Source: Alisma plantago-aquatica (taxonomy: Eukaryota > Streptophyta > Magnoliopsida > Alismatales > Alismataceae). Taken from it: a stretch of 64,000 nt of DNA. This document shows, piece after piece, positions 11,151-22,720 of the stretch. Position 1 is the first letter of the stretch. Each line of letters begins with the position of its first letter. A program made the position numbers and the translations under genes. The stretch is from the NCBI GenBank assembly GCA_963693085.1, contig OY856412.1:966143281-966207280 (forward strand), in the 5' to 3' direction. Below the pieces are notes generated by a model. The model ran no database searches, was not told the origin of the DNA, and worked only from the letters and a program-made list of their open reading frames with translations.

Positions 11151-12479
11151 TATCACTAAAAATTGTTTAATCTATCACATCACATTCTCATTTATTGCAA
11201 ATATTCCATACACAAATTTATCAAGATTGATTATATGAATATCCTTCTAGATTATTGGCTAATATGATGGAATTATATATTTCAAAATGATATTTCTACA
11301 AAATAAAATAATTTTCTTTAATTGTCTACAAGAATATCCTTGTGTAAAGACAAAGTACTATACAGATTTGCAACAATAAATATTATTGTGATTATTATTG
11401 TATTCCCCTCCATAAAAACAATAGATGAATTGACATTCATGGAGAAAGTAAAAAGAAAATATTAATATGGGGACTTCATGTTAAGGGTAACTATGAATTG
11501 AACTGGGAACTAGAGGCACATATTATTAACAACAAAGCCATCACATGATGAACTCAAACTATCAAGAAGGGTGAACACTTTGTCCTTGAAAAAACTAGGT
11601 ATTGCTAGAACCCAATTGAACAAATCTAGACTTCAACTTACTTCATGTAGTAATAGAGAGAACCATTAGGGATCCTTGCAAGGAAATGAATTGTTATATA
11701 AAACTTCACATTCTTTAGAATAATGAAGATAATTAGTAGAAAGGATTGTTTATACCCTGTAGTAGTGTCAAGAGGAACTGCTACTTCCAAAGAGTTTTAA
11801 ACAAGAACTCTAGAACCTGCCCTTTTTCAATTCAATATATGGAGATTTGGAGTAAAAGTCTAGGATTTACGCTTTCATATTTAAAGAACCGAGTTGAAGT
11901 GAGGGATCTCAATCACAAATGATCACTAAGAACAATGCATGTGTCACTGCCACAGATCTAACCAGATCGTATTGAAAAAATACCATTATACTCAATAAAA
12001 TAAATATTATTTCAAAAAATAATATTAATTTTTTAGAAGAAATACTAACTTATAAATATGTTCTTATTTCATATACAATGTATCTTTTTTTAGCATGCAA
12101 TTATTGTTTGAAGAGATACATCATTATTTGTGTATTATTAGTTAACCTACAAATATTTCTATTTAGCATAATATAAGCTTTAGCATGACCATGTTTTTGT
12201 TGTGAAAAATCCCAATTTATATTTTATTATTCTATTATTGGACCGAGGTCCTTACTTAGTTGGAAGATGTATTTGACTAAGATACTAGTAGATTGAAGTA
12301 CAACAATATAAATACATATATCACAACAAATAACATGTAGGATATAGATAAATTTAATAAAGTGAACACATACGTTTAAGACTTCTGAAACACACCAACC
12401 ACTAATCATATGTTTGTCATTAATTACTGGTTGTGGAAACTAAAAAATATTGAGGTCCAGAATTATGAAAAAAATTTGA
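11151..12479. other. Unassigned AT-rich stretch
   Basis: I see no recognisable domain, LTR terminus, PBS or RNA gene. It lies between the candidate LTR and a LINE 3' fragment and could be the unrecognisable upstream part of either. Confidence 0.6.
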
Positions 12480-13250
12480 ATACAAACAGTATTTGGCCAA
12501 AGATATCGAAGATGAGGGTTCTACTCAAAATTGAATTTTGTTAGAGAAATCATGTAGGGAAAACTTACATACATGAGGTAGACTGTTGGAAAGACATGAC
12601 ATCACATGACCAAATTGCAATTCTTGTGAGGGAGATATAGAGGACTCGAAACATGCTTTGTTTAGACACAAATGGTTCAAGATATGTGTTCTAGTTGGAT
12701 TAGAATTAGTGTGTTTGGAAAAAAAACATTTAACAAACTTCACATGATTTACATGTTTTTAAGGGAACAAGAAAGCAAACAACCAAGTTCTGCACCATAT
12801 TCCTAATAGTGTGAAAGATGGAAAATGAGTTTTCATTCCAGATAAAATAGGAAACACAAATGTCATAGTGCAAGAGATGCACGATGGACACACGTCTATA
12901 TGGAAGTGAATAAGAAACACAAAGGCATCCTAACCCATTCTCAATATAGGTCACACATAATATGGAAGCATCCACATTAATACTTCATTGCAGTGTAGAT
13001 TGACATATCTATTTTGAAGAAGGAGAGATAACACATCATAGTAGTGTTCAAATAAGTCAGTGATAGAGTGGTAGCACTAGAAACAAATAGATGCAATGGG
13101 ACATGGTCCCCTCTTGCAAAAGAGAGCATGGTCCTCTTATGGGGAATGAAAGTAACAATCCATCTTCACTATAAATATCCCTACATGAAGTTGGAATCAA
13201 CATTCATGGTTGGAACAAATTAGGAGAAAAGAAACATAAAACTCATGATG
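12480..13250 (+). pseudogene. LINE 3' fragment: zf-RVT and RNase H remnants
   Basis: The plus strand at about 12490-12560 reads SIWPKISKMRVLLKIEFC, the conserved start of zf-RVT (usually IWKLRVPPKIKFFLW). At about 12615-12690 it reads CNSCEGDIEDSKHALFRHKW, with both zinc-binding Cys pairs and the usual HALF motif. Around 13100-13220 it reads TWSPLAKESMVLLWGM followed by an ESTF-like stretch, resembling the middle of the LINE RNase H domain (SPLLAEALALLWG). The order matches a LINE ORF2 C-terminus, but the copy is a short fragment with stops throughout. It is a different lineage from the 2.94-8.76 kb LINE. Confidence 0.75.
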
Positions 13251-15300
13251 ATATTTGACATCATTAATAATGTTATTCAAGTATTTAATTTTTGGGTATT
13301 TATCTTATTTATTATGAAGGAAATGTGCTAGTATATTACCTACAATTAATAAGTACATAAAGTGGTAAGGGTCCATACTCAAAAACTATGTTCTTGAAAC
13401 TGGTCTGTAATCATCTTGTTGGAAATTACTTGATTATAAAAAAGAATTTTTAATTATAATAACTATTCAGTTTGTAAATTTATCACATATTACTAATTTT
13501 ATGGTGGTATTGGAATCTCTAGTTACTTGTTGTATATAACTAACCTACCATATAGATCACATACTATGTCACAATAGATAAACAAAACATGCTTTGGTCA
13601 ATTACACAACTTCCATCCTATCTAGTATGAGAAAAAAAATCAAGTAACCTACTCGACACAGGACGATACCTTTGGTACACATGGAAAAATAAGAATTAAA
13701 CATCAAACCACCAAAATGAGAAGTGCAATGAAAAAAGATACGCATATATAAAGATATTAAACTATCACTCATCATTACATGAGGTCCCACCTTAAGAAGT
13801 GTCAATAACGTCATGGGCATTCCCACTCAATGAGGTCCAACCAGCTCCCATGTGGCTCACACTAATTCATGCCTAAGCTAGTATGTTTTGGATTCCTAGT
13901 TATCTCTTCACCTTCCATCATGCCTCTATGAGAAATTACATATTTCAACTTTCTCATATAAACCTAACTGAGGATGTTTATTAGTTCTCTGGGTGCTAAA
14001 CATCTAATTAACTCAGTTACAATTAGCCCATTAATCATTTAATCATATGTATAGTCATGATTGTTACTTTTACATGTCTTGGTAAAATAATTATTAATAT
14101 AACTTAGGGTTTAGAAACCCTAATTTTATATTAATCACTACATAATGTGAAAAGGATTATTCCCATCAAGTACAAAGTATTAGATCATACAAATCAAGGT
14201 CTTTAACTTGGAATTTTAATGTTGAAGATTCATTTTACAATGCAACATTCAACAATAATTCATTATACATGATGATCAATTTATAATGGCTATTGGAATT
14301 GATGTAACACGTTGTATTTAATATTTTGAAATGAATGTGTTCATCATATATGGAATCCAATAATAAATTTAGATTCATGATATTTAATCCATCCTCATGA
14401 ATTCAATAGATAAGAAATATGTAAGAAATAAATAATATACATTTGAAGACAACCAAAAAGAAATTTACTTGAATATCAAACCTATAAAATTAGGCCAAGC
14501 TAAATGCCATTTTATTATATTATTTATAATTTAGAAATAAATATCAAAATGTTACCCATTTGATTTTGTAATACTTATAACGTGTAAGGTAACTTGGACT
14601 TATCTTATTTTTTGAATATAAAGAAATCACCACGAAAGCTTCTCTTTTTATTATATCTACTTCTTTTGAGATACATATAGGAGAAAATGAAGAGAGAGAT
14701 ATTGGGATTTTAAAAGTAGGAGAGGGTTATATAAATAAAATTCGAAATATTATTCTATCATACACTTACTAGAAAATTGAAATATTCCATATTATACCTA
14801 TAGAAGCAAGATGAGTCACTTTTCTCCAAGAACCTTATCTCTCCACACCAAAACCTAATTTCTCTTCACCTAGTAAGATATTCAATTAATCTAGGGTAGA
14901 AATAGTGAAATGAATGTCCTTTATTTTTTGTATGAATGACCTAATTCAATTACTTGATATTGAACTAAATATCAAAATTACTCCTTTTCTCCATATAGTG
15001 TCCGGTTGAGTTTTCTATGAAAATTTGCAGTTGGCAACCAATTTTGGTTCACCAATAAGTGGATCGGTGATTTTCCTCATAAGTTTCTATTTGACCTCTC
15101 ATACATGGAACTTATAGTGTGTTTAGTTGTTTGGTTTTTCCAATGAATCATCTACCCACATAAAACTGCTGAAATCAAACCATTTCGTTAGTTCTATTTA
15201 TGGAATTAGAATTATAGATGACTTTCACCAAGTAGGTTAATGATATGTTTTTCAACATAAACAAAATTCAACCTATTTTAGTTAATCCGTCTCCAAACTG
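13251..15300 (-). other. No gene; position expected for a Gypsy 3' LTR
   Basis: No protein domain is seen. Because the minus-strand Gypsy integrase end lies just to the right (15479-16068), the element's 3' LTR would be expected here. The 14.6-15.3 kb part has the look of an LTR leader on the minus strand, but I cannot find paired termini or a second copy. Confidence 0.35.
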
Positions 15301-16068
15301 TAATGTCCTCCAAACTTAGTTTCTTATAGCCTAAACCCTAACTAATTTCCCCCAAGGTAACTTTTACATATTATGAATTATTTATGAATGTTTATGTAAA
15401 CTATTAACATCATCTCTAACATACAAATGAGTTAAACAAGCAACAAAAGATATTAAGAAATTTTAGCATACAAGTGTTTTAATGAAACCTAATTACTTGG
15501 ATTATATGGATATAACTCCTCATATATCCCATCATTTTAGGATTTTTTTGTCCAGAAATCCTAATATTAAGTAGGGCTACTGCACCAAATTCCTCTTCTA
15601 ACTCCCATGTAGATTTCTCTACTCGATGACAGTGCCACATTACCTTTACAAGGAATATCTCAACCTCCAAAACATCTTGACATCCTTTCTACAATTTAAA
15701 TTGGTCCCTCAACATTTAGCATATATTTTGCCAACAAAACATGTCTAGGATTCCAGGTGGACAATAGATCAACAGATCGGCTTCGGTGGCACCTCAAGAA
15801 GCATCCTAGGTTTGAATCTAAGTGGAGGACTGTAGATGATTTGCCCATGTCGGGAGCATCTTGGCGCTATTTCCCGGGTCAGAGAGAGGGAGAAGGAACC
15901 TAATCTTAGATCTAAAACATGTCTAAGATGAAGGACATCCTCGATATCAGGAGGGAACTTGCTCAACATAAAAACATGTAATACGCCATACATCCTATCA
16001 AACTTAAGTGAAAAAATCAAGAGATATTCCAGTCTGCCAACTATCTTGAATTCTAGGTACGGGCCCAT
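15301..16068 (-). pseudogene. Gypsy integrase C-terminus and chromodomain-like end
   Basis: Minus-strand 16068-15769 contains GPYLEFKIVGRLEYLLIFSLKFDRMYGVLHVFMLSKFPPD in pieces. This matches the Gypsy integrase C-terminal phrase that usually reads GPYEILERVGPVAYRLALPP...VHDVFHVSMLRKY. Minus-strand 15670-15479 reads VEIFLVKVMWHCHRVEKSTWELEEEFG, the usual end of the chromovirus-type tail (IPLVKVLWRHHRVEEATWELE). Near 15310 a KKLSLEDITVW-like end follows, typical of elements of this kind. The reading frame changes between the two blocks. No catalytic integrase core is visible to the right, so this is a 3' fragment. Confidence 0.85.
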
Positions 16069-16255
16069 GTAATTGTGATGCCAACTTGCCCTGGTTCTTG
16101 CATTTTTATACTTGAATTATAATCCTTATCAAGTATAGATACTCTATCCCAAAATAAGAACAAACCATCATATGAAAAGTGGTTAATAAAATGAAATTTT
16201 CAAATTACTTTGCAATGAATAAGAGTGTGTCATTAAATTATCTATCCCTCAAGCT

Positions 16256-16522
16256 TCTTAGTGAAACAAGTTTGTAGAGATAAAGAATCATTCATTCTAA
16301 GAAATGGCTAGGACCATGCTTTTAGATGATTCTCAAAAAACATTTTGGGCTAGAGTTGTTTACATTTCTTGTTTTTTCCAAAGGGGCATGACAACCAGGT
16401 TTTTGGTTACACTCATACATGAACACTATTACATTGCCCATGAGGAGAGAGATATAGATGAGAGATTATGCAATGCTAGCACGTTTCCAATGAAAAGGTT
16501 TCTCCTTGATCTCCGACTGTAG
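16256..16522 (+). pseudogene. Short Copia integrase fragment
   Basis: After a broken start (EIKNHSF, stop), the frame from 16304 reads MARTMLLDDSQKTFWARVVYISCFFQRGMTTR. This matches the Copia integrase C-terminal phrase that usually runs ...LQEMARTMLxDxxLPKxFWAEAVxTACYLxNR. Only about 40 residues are recognisable and the downstream sequence does not continue as Copia. It has the opposite orientation to the adjacent Gypsy integrase fragment and precedes a plus-strand Gypsy element. It is an isolated relic. Confidence 0.75.
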
Positions 16523-18198
16523 GATCATGATTTGAGTTCCTCATTCATCTGTTCTGAAAATATAGAAACATAGACACCTATGTGATTGTGTAGGGAAATT
16601 TTCATTGACATCATCTTCCATCTATATTCTTTTTTACTAACATCATTGAATCTACTTCATGACAAAGTATACCTCATGTTCCTTTCCATCCCTATATATT
16701 GTTATTGATGAGATCTTCTCATGTTAACATGGATTCATTTATTTTTGTTGCTTCTGCTACATTAGCCCCCTCCACGATGCTTTATACTATAATTTATATA
16801 TGATATATTATGTTTGCAATTACAACATGGTAGAAATATAAGAAGGATATGTCGAGAGGATATATGTGACCCCATAAATTAGACAACTAGAGTTTCTAGG
16901 GGATGGAAGGAGATGTTGGATTCCTACTGAACCAAGATACAAGGTGGTTTTAGTGTAGTTGTGGGAGTCAATGAACTTATGCAAAGTCCTTGTAAGGAAT
17001 ACGATGGAAGTAGTAATCCATGAAACTATACAATAACTTCTACCACCATCATGACATGTTCTAGTTGAGTATTCTGGTATGGTAGGAAAATAACTTGAAG
17101 TGTCCCTAATATTTCTGAATTAAACAAATTATCGACCACTTGACCATTAAATTGTTGACATTGGGCTGAAAAAGTTGGAGAAGGCCTTTAAGATCTTGAA
17201 CACACACAAAAACTAGAATATTAGACATGTTACCTACCTTTAAAAGGTGTATAAATACACTAGTAGAGGGTTGTGTAGTAGAAGAGGTTGGAAGTTCTAT
17301 CTCCATAGCATGACTTCATCATTTTCAAATGTTGTACATCCCCTAATTAGAGAACATTTATGTCAAATCAAGAATCTACATCATTGTGTGATGACAATAA
17401 ATGGATATGAGGATGATATCACAATTTTTTTCTAATTTTGGCATCATCTAGAAGCAATAGATGAGGAAAGGATCTATAGTTCTAATAATGAGTTTAAATA
17501 GAGATTCAAGCACATGTTTCTATATTACATAAAGATTGAAGATAATATCATATCCTTCATGGAGGTGTGAGGTAGATAGACCACTTGATCAGCAATAGGC
17601 AGGAGTTGGAGGCTTGTAAGAGACAAAAAATTGAAAAAAAAGTAGTTTGTGGGACAACATCCAAAGATTTAAAGGATAGTTGTACGAAATTATAAATATT
17701 TGGTACTAGTAGATATAGTGAGACTAGATATAGTATAACATATGTTACACATATGGCATACTATGCGGGTGAGTACTCTCATAGGTCCAATTGGTGTTTA
17801 ATTATTTTGTAGCACTGACAAGTAGAGACATGTTATCATGGAGGAAGGCATTCTTTGTCATGTAGTAGATAACCCATCAGAGAATGTTGACAAGAGGTAT
17901 TCATGTGATGTCTTTTCTATAGGAAGTATGATAACCAAAGTCTAGTGTATGCATTGAGGTTATAGCTACAAAACTGAGGCCATGAAGCTAGGAACAGTGT
18001 CATGGAAGTGGAATAGGTCAAATACCAAATGTTGGATCATCAATGCCAATTGGAAAAGGATAGTGCATAGGGTTTACAGGGGCAACATGATGGGTTTACA
18101 AAATGACACCATATTATGGGATGTTTCCCTTATGACTATTACATGTCTTATGGAGTTTGTTCTTTTAGATAATTATTTATTGTTTTTTCTATTATGAC
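16523..18198 (+). other. Presumed gag side of a Gypsy element, no motif visible
   Basis: This 1.7 kb precedes a same-strand Gypsy protease, so gag should lie here. I could not find a zinc knuckle or a convincing capsid motif. Open frames at 17247-17435 and 17982-18197 have no recognised similarity. Assignment rests on position only. Confidence 0.35.
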
Positions 18199-18470
18199 AA
18201 ATTTAATTGTAGACACTCATTCATAACACATGAGGTGATAGTAATTATCAATAATGGGATATATGTCATGTATTCCTATGTAAAGACACCCTTAGAGGGG
18301 TATGTCATCCCATTGATGGTTTGCCAAAATTTTATCCAAAATTTTATCGTCATGTTCTATGTGAATTGCATTCGAGTGCATCTTCTTCCACCTAAAATTT
18401 ACGATTTTGAGTTTGTCTTGGGCATAGATTTCCTAGATATGTATAGGTTAAATAAATAAAATGTGGTCTA
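18199..18470 (+). pseudogene. Gypsy aspartic protease remnant
   Basis: The frame reads FNCRHSFITHEVIV and continues through VKTPLEGYVIPLMVCQNF to the C-terminal FEFVLGIDFLDMYRLNK. The last phrase matches the retropepsin end that usually reads FDVILGMDWLxxY. The active-site region, normally FDSGATHSF, is shortened and the catalytic Asp appears as Asn. The protease would process the gag-pol polyprotein; this copy cannot. It is followed on the same strand by RT and RNase H remnants. Confidence 0.82.
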
Positions 18471-18805
18471 GGGAATTTGAGTTCTTTGATGTTGTATATT
18501 GGTGAATATCAAGGAAGATAAAAATGATATTTCTATGTCTCTTGTCTCTATAGTGGTTATAGAAAGGACTAGAGGTAGGGTTGTTCAGTCTATCTCAGTC
18601 ATGTTGTGGGAAGTAGGGTTGGTATCTCTAGTATTTTAAATGCTCATGTGGTTAAGGGTATTCTTGATGAGCTTATGAGTTTTCCATGTGTATAAGAGAT
18701 TTTTTTATAGACAAATTACCTATTTGACCCTTAAACAATGTAATAGGAACTATAGAATATGGAAATACAAAAGTAAAGAGATGTAAAGAAAACTTGTATG
18801 AGTGT

Positions 18806-19480
18806 TTGGATAAGGGGTTATCCAAATGCATTTTACCCTCAAGTGTTCTAGATTTACTTATAAAGAAGAATAATGGAACAATGTGGTTGTGTAGATATTA
18901 TCATCAGGTTGAACAAGGTGATAATAAAGAATAAGTACTACTTGCCTCACATTGATGAAATGTTTGATCAATTGAAGATATATACAATGTTCTCAAAGTT
19001 TGATACTACTATATCACTAGTTGAGGATTGGTACAGCTGATGTATCCAATTTTGGTTATAAGACATTCTAGAGAACCATGAGTTCTTAGTTATGTCATTT
19101 TGGCTAACCAATGCATTAGATACTTTGTTCCATCTTATATATTGAGTGTTTAAATAGATTTATACTACATATGAAAGGATATATTATGATAGTTGTATCT
19201 ATAATTATAAATCAGAACAACACAGGTGGTTTCTATGATTGTTCCTTCATACATTGAAACAATATTCATTGTATACAAACCTTAGTAAGTGTAGCATTTT
19301 CTTGATTTTGTTTCTTTCTTTGGATACGTGATCCTTAAAAGTGGGATCTTTTAGATCCCAAGAACGTTGGTTTGGCTCTCTAGTTGTAACACTTGGATAC
19401 CTTATTGGGATTTGTATATTCTTAGGGTTTCTCAGATACTTTTTGGTGAACCCTCAAGGCATGAGAGTGTGTGGTTTGGT
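18806..19480 (+). pseudogene. Gypsy reverse transcriptase remnant
   Basis: Recognisable blocks in broken frames are [24 protein letters not shown] (about 18806-18880), a [16 protein letters not shown] block (18930-18980), MFSKFD with the first catalytic Asp (about 18990-19010), and HEFLVMSFWLTNA (19075-19115). Further on KCSIFLILFLSLDT, stop, then SFRSQERW (19277-19372) matches the connection domain phrase KCEFWLxxVxFLGHVIS...DPxKV. The YVDD box should follow LTNA but is not legible. Stops and frame changes are frequent. The element continues into RNase H. Confidence 0.85.
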
Positions 19481-19639
19481 CACCCCCTCTCGTGCCAATC
19501 AGCGTGGATTTCCATTCGTAGAGTGCATGGTATCTCAGAAGATATTGGTAATTTATTTTTTATTTTTATGCCATATACATAATAATCATCTCTCTTACTA
19601 GGACGAACATATACTTTCATATATGAATCATTTTGTGGA

Positions 19640-20060
19640 TATTTTTTTATCATTCAAACTTAGAATTTGAAATCAACTCCAATTCTTACCATGTTGCTGA
19701 TTGGACATGTGTATCTTGCTTGTTCAGATTCCTCGAGGAGGGTAAATGGTTGTGTATTGATGAAGGATGGCAAGGTATCTTACTATTCTTCTAGACATAT
19801 AAAGAAGAATAAAAAACAATTTTAAACAAGATCTTGAGTTAATAAAAGTGGTTCTAGGTTTCACAAACCATCTTTACATGTATGGTGAATAGTATTAGGT
19901 CTTCATAGATCACAAGAGTTTGAAGTATAAGGTCATACAAAAGGTAAAAATCTAATGAATAAGAAATGGTTTCACCTAATAAAGGATTATAACTGGACAA
20001 TGGATTATCATCCTGGAAACTTTCTTAGTAAATGTATTCAGTAGATAGTCATAATTCTAC
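19640..20060 (+). pseudogene. Gypsy RNase H remnant
   Basis: The blocks are NLKSTPILTMLLIGHVYLAC, SDSSRRVNGCVLMKDGKVSYY and SSRHIKKN. They match the Gypsy RNase H phrase ending in SDASxxGLGCVLMQxGKVIAYASRQLKxxE. Next come FIDHKSLKYKVIQ and, after a frame change, a WTMDYHPGNF block, matching DHKSLKYLFTQ...DYxxxIxYHPGKANVVADALSR. The integrase that should follow is missing: beyond 20060 the sequence changes to an unrelated minus-strand Copia element. The Gypsy copy is therefore truncated at its 3' side. Confidence 0.85.
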
Positions 20061-20289
20061 ATCAATCACCATAGACAAATAAATTCCTTTAGCACACACC
20101 AAAGCCAACTTTTCTATCCTAAAAAATAGAATGTTCATATAGTAGTCTCTCATTCATGTTCTCTTCTAGCACAACTATAAGGAAACTTGTATTAAAATAT
20201 AAGATATAGTAACTATACATGGAACATCAACATATATAATTGATACTTTAGGAGTTACAAGAAGGGGAGCGAGAAGGAAATGGTGTCAG

Positions 20290-20724
20290 TGGACTCCACA
20301 TGCTTTATAAGTTATCCAAGATTGTTGGTGATGGTTGATAATATTGAGTACATCTCTATGATGGATGCTCGTCTTGCTAATCATTTAAATGTTTTTGTCC
20401 TTCACTTTCCTTGTCCCTTCATGGTGAAGGTGAGCCTTATTTACAAGTAGATATCCTATTGAACTTGGAGAGAGAAAGGAAATCATATCTAATTCTAATA
20501 TCCTTATATTTAGTTGGACCCTTATCACAATGCCTTCATCATATGTTGTCAATTTTATAGTGGGACTGGTGTAGGGGAGACCTACCATATCCCACATATA
20601 AAAATATTCCTCGCATGTAGAATTCCCTATTATAATATTGGTAGTTGGATCTATCAAAGGTTGGTGGGGGGGAGGAGTAGACTCCCTCAAAGTTGGGATG
20701 TCCTACCTTATTGATGTCCATCAT
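20290..20724 (-). pseudogene. SIRE-like Copia gag remnant
   Basis: The minus strand from 20724 reads MMDINKVGHPNFEGVYSSPP, then PPTFDRSNYQYYNREFYMRG, the N-terminus of Copia gag in the SIRE/Maximus style (usually PPxFDGxNYxYWKxRM). In the neighbouring frame, TIKLTTYDEGIVI is unclear, but the end HHEGTRKVKDKNI matches the conserved THEGTxxVKxxK phrase of the same gag family. The 20400-20290 part is more decayed. The gag lies right after a PBS and LTR end on the same strand, as expected. The rest of the element is absent to the left. Confidence 0.8.
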
Positions 20725-20759
20725 TTCCTACTTGTGGTATATTTCTTAGAGAGGAAATT

Positions 20760-20771
20760 GCTATGATACCA
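20760..20771 (-). promoter_or_regulatory. Primer binding site, initiator Met-tRNA type
   Basis: The minus strand reads TGGTATCATAGC, differing from the canonical TGGTATCAGAGC at one position. It sits 2 nt after an LTR end (CCTACA) and just before a SIRE-like gag. In such elements the tRNA primes first-strand cDNA synthesis here. Confidence 0.82.
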
Positions 20772-20773
20772 CT

Positions 20774-21800
20774 TGTAGGAGCTATAGGCTCAACAAAATG
20801 AGGGTGAATTGATCTATTTAAAAACTTAAACTAAATCTTTGAGGCCTTCAAATTATATCACAAGATAAGTGAAACAAGTATTTAAATCAAGGATGAGTCA
20901 GATTAAGAGAAACAAAATTGAAGGGAAGTGTTTTGAGTAGTTATGGCTTGAAATGTTATAATTCCACTACCTAGACATGTCAATCTCAAGGATTTGATAT
21001 ATTGAGTGCCACCTTGTATTAATCAAATAATTAAATACCAAAAAAACCTCACTTTTTAGATTCAGATTAACTAGCTTCTTTTTTCAGGCAAGGAGATATT
21101 ACCGAAGGGACAACCTTCCCTTACCTAGGGCCACCTTCCATACACCTATCTTGTAAGGAAGATATTAATACAACATTTTTAAATTGGAAGAGTGAGGAGA
21201 GACTCAAATGATACAATTAGGGCTATCTATCTTACAAGCATCATGTTCACTCAGAATAAAGCAAGCAAGCAATAAATCTAAAATGAGCAAATTAGAGTCT
21301 CTTTAAGGAAAAACCTCTCAATTCTATCATAGGCCCCACTTGGTAACCTTGAGATGGTTGCAAGGTACACTTGATTGGGACACATTCTATCCATTTTAGG
21401 AGGATAAGGTAGAAACTTAATGGATATTTTTCCACTGTCATCCCCCTCTAATAGATAATTTAACATTCTTTAATATCTACAACCATAGTACAATCAGACG
21501 TAGGCTGATAAAATAGCCTTTGGGGTACCTTGGTAGGTCATTTATAAGAGTCTCTCTATTTGAATTCTTAAGTAAAGACTCTTCTTGGACCTTTGTTGTT
21601 TTTATAGTTGTCTACGTTTCCTTAGGGAATATTTGGACGATGCATGTATTGAAGAATAGCTTTGTAGTCGGGTTGCATGATTTTCTTTTGGGGAAACTTA
21701 GTGGATGCACTACCTGTTATGGGTGTTTTAAATACCCAAATTGCATCAAATACTAATTCCAACTAAATCTATTCACAAGTGTGAGGTTAATCAAAATAGA
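20774..21800 (-). mobile_element. SIRE-like Copia 5' LTR (left edge exact, right edge approximate)
   Basis: On the plus strand the LTR starts TGTAGGAGCTATAGG at 20774, directly beside the PBS, followed by AGGGTGAATTG, a phrase common at the end of SIRE-type LTRs. A stop-rich, noncoding stretch follows to about 21.8-21.9 kb. I could not find a clear outer terminus with CA, so the right edge is an estimate based on usual LTR length. No partner LTR is seen in the window. Confidence 0.6.
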
Positions 21801-22149
21801 CATCCACAAATTTGGATGTTATCATGATTCCCTATAGTTAAGTCTCATCATATTTTGCTTCTAAGAGATGAATGCACATTTTATTATTCCTTAGCACATC
21901 TTTCCTTGGCCACACCCTAGTTCCAAGACCAAATGTTTAATTTCTTTGATATAGCAATGATAGTGATGCTGGATTGGAGCAAACAATTAGATTTGCATTG
22001 TATATAGTAGATCATTTTAGCTGACCATGAATGGAAGCATAGGTTCAGGACCATAGACCTAGTTGGGGCTACTATTTTTGACATGAGATCTTTAGTGATA
22101 GTGATAACCATGACGTCATGTGTGAATTTGAGGAATTGATAACTAGGAA

Positions 22150-22720
22150 AGATATCATCTATAGTGTTGGTCAAATTTGACCTATAATATTGGTTTTGTA
22201 CTTATATCTAAGTGGATGACACTGCAACGAAGGATCTTTAGCATTGGATTTTAGGGCAAGCAAATATCGATGACACAGAGCCAATTTCAGTTGTCGTGAA
22301 AAATTAAACTGACAACACAGGGCAATATCATCAACAGTTATAAGATTGTTCTGGGGCATCGGTTCAAAAGAAAAGAACCAATGCTAGATATTTGTGTTGT
22401 GTAGGTTTCAAGCATTGGTTTATGTATAACAACTGAAGCCACATGTATGATTTTTTATAGCAGGTCTACAGACCATTGTGTCATGGGTTTGTGTTAGAAG
22501 AACAGATGGCACATAGCGATTCCATGCGTCCGTACTGGGCAACATGGTAGTTTTGCATGTTGTATAACATGACCATGTTGGTTGGCATGACCATCTTAGA
22601 ACAGTTGTGTCATCAGTTTTATGATGAAACTGACACTGTAGATCTACATAATCTATTTTTTAATAACAACTGATGTCGTTTTTTTATAGCAGGTTTGTAG
22701 ACCAACTATCTAGGTATTCA
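22150..22720. repeat. Left subterminal repeat region of the CACTA element
   Basis: Short motifs recur in both directions: ATTGGTTTTG (22180), GCATTGGATTTTAGG (22243), AACTGACAACACAGG (22308), CATCGGTTC (22358), ACCAATGCT (22378), GCATTGGTTTATG (22412), AACAACTGAAGCC (22427), CATCAGTTTTATG and AACTGACACTG (22610-22640), AACAACTGATGTCG (22665). This density of inverted and direct copies is typical of CACTA subterminal DNA. Confidence 0.7.
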
